From the NCBI GenBank assembly GCA_028277665.1, contig JANQFU010000114.1:1-48936 (forward strand): a stretch of DNA of 48,936 nt, in the 5' to 3' direction. The notes under the pieces are model-generated. The model was not told the DNA's origin and made no database searches. It saw only the letters and a program-made list of their open reading frames with translations. Positions 43,037 to 48,936 of the stretch are shown here, one piece after another (positions within the stretch are counted from its first letter, which is position 1; the number at the start of each line of letters is the position of its first letter). A program made the position numbers and the translations under genes. This stretch comes from Alphaproteobacteria bacterium (GTDB taxonomy: Bacteria > Pseudomonadota > Alphaproteobacteria > Micavibrionales > Micavibrionaceae).

Positions 43037-46000
43037 ATGCCATATAATCTTGGGATTGATATTGGAATTGCTTCCATCGGTTTTGGCGGCGTTGATTTGG
43101 AAAAGAAAAAAATTCTGTTCTGCGGAGCGCATATCTTTGAAGCCGCAGAAAACCCGAAAGACGGTGCGTCTCTTGCGGCGCCCCGCCGGGAAAAGCGCGG
43201 GCAGCGCCGCGTGATCGCGCGCAGGCGGACCCGAAAGCAAGCTGTTCGTCGCCTTCTGGCACAGCACGGATTAAAAGACATTGCAGCGATTGACGCGAGC
43301 ACAGAAAAGGCGATGCCTGATGTCTGGGATCTGCGCAAAGTCGCGCTCGAACGCGCTTTAACGGACGCAGAGTTTGCGCGAGTGCTCTTTCATATTGCCC
43401 GCCACAGGGGCTTTCAGTCCAATCGCAAGGGCGGCGAGCCGAATGATACGGACGGGAAAAAGGCGCTTGAAGGGGCAAAGCAACTTGAAGAAAAAATGGC
43501 GATATCCGGATGCGCGACGATCGGGGCTTATCTTTCGACTTTGCCGAAGCGCCGGAATGGAGACGGGCATTATGATTGCTTCGTGACGCGGGATCTTTTG
43601 CGGGAAGAAGTGCGCCAAATTTTTCAGGCACAACACGCCTTTGAAAACGGAAAAGCGACGCCTGAGCTTGAATATGCCTATGCGGGGAGTGGCAAGCCGA
43701 AAGAACGCAACACCTCTGAGGGCGACGGAATCGCGTTTTTTCAAAGGCCCCTGAAATCTTCCGAAGATCTGGTCGGTCCGTGCGCCTTGATCGAAGGCGA
43801 AAAACGCGCGCCGAAACGCGCCTATACGGCGGAACTGTTTCTTCTCTGGAACAAATTGAACAACGCCCGGATCAAAAAGCCCAATGGAGATGAGTCTCCG
43901 TTTACGCCCGATCAAAAACATCGCCTTGCGGAACTGGCGCACAAGACGAAAAGCGGTGTGACCTATTCGAAAGTCCGCAAAGAGCTTGGGATCGGAGCTG
44001 AGGAGCGCTTTAATATCGGATACCGGAAAATCAAAGCGGAGGATAGCAGTTGGGAGAAGATTCGTGATTCTTCCGAAAAATCCGTATTTCTTCAACTCCC
44101 CGGATATCATGCTTTCAAAAGCGCGCTTGAAACCGGTAGCGATTGGGACTGGCAAAAATGGATGGGGGCGGACAGAGACAAGCTCGACGATATCGCGCGT
44201 ATTCTGTCCTTCCATGAAGACAGGAAAGAGGTTGATGAAATGCTCTCTGCGCATGGCCTTTCGAAGGACCAAAAGGCCGCGCTGTGCAAGATTACAAGTT
44301 TCGGGAAGACGATTGATTTATCCCTGAAGGCGATTAATGCCATTTTGCCGGAGATGCAAGACGGATTGCGCTATGATGAGGCCTGCAAGGCGGTCGGCCT
44401 CGATCACAGCCGGAAAGAGAGTAAGGGGCTATCTTATCTTCCGCCGTTCGAGGATATCCGCAATCCTGTCGTCAACCGCGCAATGGCTCGCGCCCGGAAA
44501 GTCATTAATGCCTGTATCCGTGAATACGGCATGCCGGAGACGATTATTGTGGAACTCGCGCGCGATGTCGGGAAGCCGTTTAAAGACAGAAAGAATCTGG
44601 AGCGAGAGCAAAAGAAAAATGAAGCTTATAGGGAAGAGGCGCGCAAGCACGTCGCGGAGATCCTCGGTACAGCGCCGGAGAATGTTTCGGGAACGGATAT
44701 TTTGAAATACAGGCTCTGGTACAAGGAGCAGCAAAAGATCTGTTTTTATTGTGGTGCGCAGATCACAACGGAGGAATTTCAGGATCCTCTGGCAACCCAG
44801 ATCGATCATATTATTCCGTATAGCCGGTCATGGGATGATTCCTATATGAACAAGACCGTTTGCCATACGCGCTGTAATCAGGAAAAAGGAAATAAAACGC
44901 CTTTCGAATGGCTTGGGAAAACAAATATTTGGAATGGCATAACCTCACTTCTGTCCATGTTGCCCCAAAAGAAAGCTGAGTGGTTCCTGATCGAAAAATT
45001 TGAGGATCGCGAGCAAGGCTGGAAAGAGCGGGCTCTGAATGATACGCGCTATATGGCGCGTCTTCTCAAAAATCATCTGGAGCAGAATCTCGATCTTGGT
45101 AAAGGAAACCGGGTCCAGACCCGGAACGGTGCTCTGACGGCAAATTTACGAGGGAGCTGGGGTTTTCCCGATAAAAATCGGCGCAATGATCGGCATCATG
45201 CAGTTGATGCGCTCGTCCTTGCGTGCTCGACGCAAAGTATGGTCCAGAAATTTTCAAACTGGAATCGCTTTGAATCCTGGAAAAAGAATCCGGCAGAACG
45301 TCCCGTTCCGCCCAAACCGTGGGCGCATTTCCGGGAAGATGTTTTGGATGCAGTTCATGGTCCGAAGACGGCCGATGGACAGCGCGAAGGCGGAATTTTT
45401 GTCACGCGGATGCCGGTCCGGAAAACCACAGGTCCGGCGCATGAGGAAACAATCCGTAGCGTCCGTCCGTCTCCGGATGGCGGACAGCAGGTCATTCAGC
45501 GCGTGAAGCTCTCTTCTCTGAAACCGGCGACGCTTGAAAATCTGGTCGATAAAGAGCGCAATATGCGTCTGTATAACGTCTTGAAAGCACGCTTGGATGC
45601 GCATGACGAAAAACCGGACAAGGCTTTCGCGGAGCCTGTCTATATGCCGACGAACGATCCCAACAAGCAAGGGCCGCAGATTCACTCTGTGCGGGTTGTT
45701 ACCAATGAGAAAAGCGGTGTTCCCATCAATCACGGTCTGGCCAGTAACGGCGATATGGTTCGGGTGGATGTTTTTCGGAAGGATGAAAAATATCATCTTG
45801 TCCCGGTTTATGTGCATCACTTTGCGCAGGACCAGATCCCGGATCGTGCCATTGTTGCCTTTAAGGATGAAGACGACTGGACGAAAATGCGTGATGCGGA
45901 TTTTCTCTTTTCGCTTTGCCGGAATGATTACGTCCGGATTGTCACAAAAAAGGAAACTATTGAGGGATATTATGCCGGAACGCATAGAGGAACGGGGAAT

Positions 46001-46222
46001 ATTAATGTGAAGACACATGATAATGATCCATCTTTTGGTAAAGCTGGAGTCAAAGAAGGGATCGGTGTTAAGACTGCGTTAGCTTTTGAAAAGTATTCTG
46101 TGAATATCTTTGGGGATAAGCGCAGAATAGAGAAAGAACAAAGACGTGGCCTGGCGGAGTGTGATGATCCAGAATCCAGCGAGACTGACCCTCGAGAGGA
46201 GGCAGTTGCGACTGGAGAATGA
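43037..46222 (+). CDS. cas9: Compact type II-C Cas9 nuclease
   Basis: Cas9 cuts DNA guided by a crRNA-tracrRNA pair. At 1061 residues this is a compact form, close to Neisseria Cas9 (1082). RuvC-I has D8 (LGIDIGIASIG). The Arg-rich bridge helix covers about 50-73. RuvC-II has E506 (IIVELARDV). The HNH domain has D590-H591 (QIDHIIPYSRSWDD) and N614, with a CX2C (CFYCG) and CX3C (CHTRC) pair that may bind zinc. RuvC-III has H721 and D724 (DRHHAVDALVLAC). The C-terminal PAM-interacting region resembles II-C forms (VRVDVFRKDEKYHLVPVYVH, and EKYSVNIFG). All catalytic residues are present and the frame is intact. The last 25 codons overlap cas1. The PAM cannot be read from the sequence. Confidence 0.96.
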   Translation: MPYNLGIDIGIASIGFGGVDLEKKKILFCGAHIFEAAENPKDGASLAAPRREKRGQRRVIARRRTRKQAVRRLLAQHGLKDIAAIDASTEKAMPDVWDLRKVALERALTDAEFARVLFHIARHRGFQSNRKGGEPNDTDGKKALEGAKQLEEKMAISGCATIGAYLSTLPKRRNGDGHYDCFVTRDLLREEVRQIFQAQHAFENGKATPELEYAYAGSGKPKERNTSEGDGIAFFQRPLKSSEDLVGPCALIEGEKRAPKRAYTAELFLLWNKLNNARIKKPNGDESPFTPDQKHRLAELAHKTKSGVTYSKVRKELGIGAEERFNIGYRKIKAEDSSWEKIRDSSEKSVFLQLPGYHAFKSALETGSDWDWQKWMGADRDKLDDIARILSFHEDRKEVDEMLSAHGLSKDQKAALCKITSFGKTIDLSLKAINAILPEMQDGLRYDEACKAVGLDHSRKESKGLSYLPPFEDIRNPVVNRAMARARKVINACIREYGMPETIIVELARDVGKPFKDRKNLEREQKKNEAYREEARKHVAEILGTAPENVSGTDILKYRLWYKEQQKICFYCGAQITTEEFQDPLATQIDHIIPYSRSWDDSYMNKTVCHTRCNQEKGNKTPFEWLGKTNIWNGITSLLSMLPQKKAEWFLIEKFEDREQGWKERALNDTRYMARLLKNHLEQNLDLGKGNRVQTRNGALTANLRGSWGFPDKNRRNDRHHAVDALVLACSTQSMVQKFSNWNRFESWKKNPAERPVPPKPWAHFREDVLDAVHGPKTADGQREGGIFVTRMPVRKTTGPAHEETIRSVRPSPDGGQQVIQRVKLSSLKPATLENLVDKERNMRLYNVLKARLDAHDEKPDKAFAEPVYMPTNDPNKQGPQIHSVRVVTNEKSGVPINHGLASNGDMVRVDVFRKDEKYHLVPVYVHHFAQDQIPDRAIVAFKDEDDWTKMRDADFLFSLCRNDYVRIVTKKETIEGYYAGTHRGTGNINVKTHDNDPSFGKAGVKEGIGVKTALAFEKYSVNIFGDKRRIEKEQRRGLAECDDPESSETDPREEAVATGE

Positions 46223-47057
46223 GGCCGGGGAGCATACCCTTCCCCTTGAAGATATTACGGCGCTCATTCTGGAATCGCCGCAGATCACCCTGACCTCTGC
46301 CTTGTTGTCGGCCTGTCAGACACAGGGGATTGTTGTCATGACGTGTGATCCGACGCATACGCCAAATGGTCTTATGCTCCCCTTTGCGCACCATTCTCGC
46401 CAGAGTAAGGTCGCGCATCTCCAGTTCTCCTGGACGGATTCTCTGCGGGATCGCATTTGGAAACTGGTTGTTCAGAGAAAAATCAAAGGGCAGGCCGACT
46501 GTCTCGCGCTGTGCCGGGGAGAAGAAAGTGCCAAACGTCTCTATGCCCTCATCGATCGGGTCGAAGCGGGAGACAGAAAAAACACGGAGGCGCAGGCGGC
46601 GCGCGAATACTGGCAAAAACTGATGGGACCTGATTTTCGTCGGGGTGGTCTCTGTATTCTCAATGCCGCTCTGAATTATGGTTACGCTGTGATGCGCGCC
46701 TATGTTGCTCGCGCGCAAGTGGCGTACGGTCTTCTTCCGACATTCGGTCTGCATCACAACAGCGAGCTGAATGCGTTTAATTTAACCGATGATCTTCTTG
46801 AGCTGTTCCGGCCTTATATTGATCTCGAGGTTTTTCGAATGCGGGAGAAGGAGCTCTTTTCCGATTCGAATTCCGATTCCCTGACGAGAGAGGCGCGGCA
46901 ACACCTCGCCGATATTCCCAACAATCAGTGCCGGATTGACGGGCAAATCCACACGCTTTCAAACGCTTGCGAAAAAGTTGCGGCCGGGCTTGTCAGTGCC
47001 ATAGAAAAGCGGAGCCCGCCCCTCATGCCTCTCCCGGATATGGACCTCCCCTCATGA
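46146..47057 (+). CDS. cas1: CRISPR adaptation integrase Cas1
   Basis: Cas1 with Cas2 inserts new spacers. The 303-residue protein starts at a GTG giving MAWRSVMIQNPARLTLE, which fits type II Cas1 N-termini (MAWRxVxI). Starting at the ATG 46164 would lose the first strand. Metal-site residues are E148 (EAQAAREYW), H204 (FGLHHN) and E219 (DDLLELFRP), with the same spacing as E149, H205 and E220 of Streptococcus pyogenes Cas1. The gene overlaps the cas9 end by 77 nt in another frame and the cas2 start by 4 nt (ATGA). Confidence 0.95.
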   Translation: MAWRSVMIQNPARLTLERRQLRLENEAGEHTLPLEDITALILESPQITLTSALLSACQTQGIVVMTCDPTHTPNGLMLPFAHHSRQSKVAHLQFSWTDSLRDRIWKLVVQRKIKGQADCLALCRGEESAKRLYALIDRVEAGDRKNTEAQAAREYWQKLMGPDFRRGGLCILNAALNYGYAVMRAYVARAQVAYGLLPTFGLHHNSELNAFNLTDDLLELFRPYIDLEVFRMREKELFSDSNSDSLTREARQHLADIPNNQCRIDGQIHTLSNACEKVAAGLVSAIEKRSPPLMPLPDMDLPS

Positions 47058-47383
47058 GCGCGTCAAAGGATCGGTTTATGTGGTTATTTGTTTTTTTTGA
47101 TCTTCCTGTCGGCACAAAAACCGATCGCCGGGCCGCGACGCGGTTTCGGAATTTTCTTCTCAAAGACGGGTATATGATGCTACAGTTTTCCGTATACGCA
47201 CGCATCTGCAACGGTCAGGATCGTGTGACGAAACATCTGCAGCGCCTGAAAAGTCAGATTCCGCAATCGGGGAGTGTCCGGGCGATGCAGATCACGGATA
47301 AACAATATGAGAGGATGTCGATTCTTGTCGGCGAAAAGAAAAACAACGAAAAAACAAAGGCCGAGCAACTCGTTCTGTTCTGA
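47054..47383 (+). CDS. cas2: CRISPR adaptation protein Cas2
   Basis: Cas2 is the structural partner of Cas1 in spacer capture. From ATG 47054 it has 109 residues. It shows the ferredoxin-like start MWLFVFFDLPVGTKTDRRAA with the conserved Asp (D16), then RNFLLKDGYMMLQFSVYARI and the end ITDKQYERMSILVG. The frame open from 46967 is overlap with cas1. The start overlaps the cas1 stop, so the two are coupled. The CRISPR array begins 48 nt downstream. No csn2 or cas4 is present, which defines subtype II-C. Confidence 0.95.
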   Translation: MSASKDRFMWLFVFFDLPVGTKTDRRAATRFRNFLLKDGYMMLQFSVYARICNGQDRVTKHLQRLKSQIPQSGSVRAMQITDKQYERMSILVGEKKNNEKTKAEQLVLF

Positions 47384-47431
47384 GTTTACCCGGCCTTTAT
47401 TCATATCTGTCAGTGCGTTACCTTGGTATCT

Positions 47432-48788
47432 AGCATATCATAGCCGTGTCGGAAGGGAAGCTATGACTTCAACAAATGGCGCTTTCTGCTCCTCGCTAGC
47501 ATATCATAGCCGTGTCGGAAGGGAAGCTATGACCACACACGCAGCCAGTTGTCGCGGATTCCGAGCATATCATAGCCGTGTCGGAAGGGAAGCTATGACG
47601 GCGCATATGTGGTGCCGTCTGTTTTTTCAAGCATATCATAGCCGTGTCGGAAGGGAAGCTATGACTCATCCGGATATCGAGATCACAGATCTTGAAGCAT
47701 ATCATAGCCGTGTCGGAAGGGAAGCTATGACTCAGCCGCTTCGTTCTTGTACCTCAAATCGAGCATATCATAGCCGTGTCGGAAGGGAAGCTATGACACT
47801 GCGCTTGATGTGATAACAAACCCTTCTAGCATATCATAGCCGTGTCGGAAGGGAAGCTATGACAGGGGCGGGCGGCATGTGATCGGTATGTGGAGCATAT
47901 CATAGCCGTGTCGGAAGGGAAGCTATGACCGACGTCCTCTCTCCTACGAGCCAGCACGGGAGCATATCATAGCCGTGTCGGAAGGGAAGCTATGACTTAC
48001 GCGGCACATATCATCAATCCCCTGAAAGCATATCATAGCCGTGTCGGAAGGGAAGCTATGACATTGGAGTAACGCAGGGATGTTGTTTTATCAGCATATC
48101 ATAGCCGTGTCGGAAGGGAAGCTATGACGATGCACGGCATACAGCCGACACGACCCATAGCATATCATAGCCGTGTCGGAAGGGAAGCTATGACACCCGA
48201 TCAGAAGAGGCGCATCTGGCGTTTAGCATATCATAGCCGTGTCGGAAGGGAAGCTATGACCGCTCACAGATGACGGGAAATTCACGCAAGAGCATATCAT
48301 AGCCGTGTCGGAAGGGAAGCTATGACGGAGGGCGCCAGCAGCATTAAATATCCGCTAGCATATCATAGCCGTGTCGGAAGGGAAGCTATGACCAGACCGG
48401 GAACAACTTGACCGGGCTGCTTAGCATATCATAGCCGTGTCGGAAGGGAAGCTATGACGAAACCATCCGCCGCGAGCGAATGACACCGAGCATATCATAG
48501 CCGTGTCGGAAGGGAAGCTATGACTCAATCTTTCCGAAGAGGATAAGCCGTATGAGCATATCATAGCCGTGTCGGAAGGGAAGCTATGACTTATCTATTT
48601 CACTTAATAAAGAATTCTTTAGCATATCATAGCCGTGTCGGAAGGGAAGCTATGACGCCGCACCGGCCGCAGCAGCGCCTCTGTGGAGCATATCATAGCC
48701 GTGTCGGAAGGGAAGCTATGACTTGGGGTCGTCGGGCTTCCTCCAACCACCTAGCATATCATAGCCGTGTCGGAAGGGAAGCTATGAC
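47432..48788 (-). CRISPR. Type II-C CRISPR array, 21 repeats and 20 spacers
   Basis: Twenty-one 36-nt repeats, all identical by eye, alternate with 20 different spacers of 30 nt (one of 31 nt, at 47930-47960). Plus-strand repeats begin AGCATATCATAG and end GCTATGAC. In the crRNA sense (minus strand) they begin GTCATAGCTTCCC, close to the Neisseria repeat start GTTGTAGCTCCC, and pair with the tracrRNA. Transcription thus runs toward cas2. The crRNA-sense repeat contains TATGAT at nt 26-31, placed like the repeat-embedded -10 boxes of Neisseria. No degenerate end repeat is seen, so neither end is marked as old. Confidence 0.98.
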
Positions 48789-48936
48789 TGCATGGCCTCC
48801 AGGGCAATTGCATGTGAACCTCCATGGGCCAAAGCCTATGGTATCACTCTAACTCAAGCTTCGCTTGTCCGGACTCGTTAGTCCGGACGCACTCCATCCA
48901 CGGGGCAAGCCCCTTGGTTTTTACGTGCCTATAAAA
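48789..48936. other. Array-flanking region with hairpins
   Basis: No gene is visible. GTCCGGAC-N6-GTCCGGAC (48867-48888) can fold as a hairpin. GGGGCAAGCCCC (48902-48913) followed by TTGGTTTTT looks like a plus-strand terminator. On the crRNA strand this is the upstream side of the array, where a leader and its promoter would be expected. No convincing -35/-10 pair is seen, in line with promoters inside the repeats. The region continues past the window. Confidence 0.5.

Noticed and set aside
43037..46222. Minus-strand ORFs inside cas9 (e.g. 43358-44272)
   Set aside because: They are antisense shadows with no family features. The plus-strand Cas9 frame is fully supported by motifs.
47468..48752. 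Self-targeting spacers
   Set aside because: Reading the 20 spacers against the rest of the window by eye gave no clear match. An exact two-strand search would be needed to exclude partial matches.
47274..48852. ORFs over the CRISPR array containing repeated AYHSRVGREAMT
   Set aside because: The repeat period of 66 nt keeps a frame open by chance. The peptide is just the translated 36-nt repeat and the frame breaks where a spacer carries a stop or is 31 nt.
48860..48936. Integron attC-like site from the hairpins at the right edge
   Set aside because: No R'/R'' core pair (GTTRRRY and RYYYAAC) and no cassette or integrase is seen. Simple hairpins explain it.

Overview
The window reads as chromosomal DNA of an alphaproteobacterium. 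The evidence is the CckA hybrid kinase directly downstream of fliQ-fliR-flhB, the divergent fliX/flgI pair beside dksA, a CheY that begins MAVDxNM, the alphaproteobacterial FliM/DUF6468/MotE gene order, CobS/CobT with their J-domain neighbour, and three sigma-54-type (-24/-12) sites at flagellar promoters, as in Caulobacter. The lineage below class level (perhaps near Rhodospirillales or Micavibrio-like bacteria) is a guess.

Layout. 1-65: the first codons of an IS1595-type transposase, cut by the window edge. 185-7973 (minus): flgB-flgC-fliE-[fhs]-fliQ-fliR-flhB-cckA, i.e. rod, export gate and master cell-cycle kinase, with a folate-metabolism gene inserted. 8045-9892 (plus): a free-standing FlhB C-terminal-domain protein, a small acidic protein, fliO and fliP. 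10100-19441 (minus): fliL-fliM-DUF6468-motE-cheY-cheZ-two MotB-like genes-large periplasmic TPR protein, i.e. motor, switch and chemotaxis output. 19725-23063 (plus): flgF-flgG-flgA-flgH. 23265-24246 (minus): dksA and fliX. 24499-31411 (plus): flgI-flgJ-like-flgN-like-fliK-flgD-flgE, i.e. P-ring, hook-length control, hook cap and hook. No fliF, fliG, fliH, fliI, fliN, motA or flagellin gene is in the window, so those lie elsewhere.

31482-41483 is accessory or housekeeping: a glycine-zipper lipoprotein, htpG with an RpoH-like promoter, an unrecognised 372-residue protein, a ribbon-helix-helix gene, an AT-rich gap, a J-domain gene with cobS and cobT, and one unknown ORF. Two inverted copies of a ~215-bp palindromic MITE-like element bracket the lipoprotein-htpG-unknown block, and a third copy of its core lies upstream of hisS. 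Many short REP-type palindromes are scattered through the gaps.

41520-48936: hisS, then a complete type II-C CRISPR-Cas system. It has a tracrRNA on the minus strand between hisS and cas9, a compact cas9 (1061 aa) with all nuclease residues, cas1 overlapping cas9 by 77 nt, cas2, and an array of 21 apparently identical 36-nt repeats with 20 spacers. The tracrRNA anti-repeat can be paired with the repeat by hand (24 + 8 bp), which fixes the crRNA strand as minus, running toward the cas genes. This intact, compact Cas9 system is the most noteworthy content. The next most interesting observations are a duplicated C-terminal module in FlgD, a MotB-like protein without the proton-binding Asp beside one that keeps it, and histidine-rich tracts shared by three proteins of the motor gene cluster.
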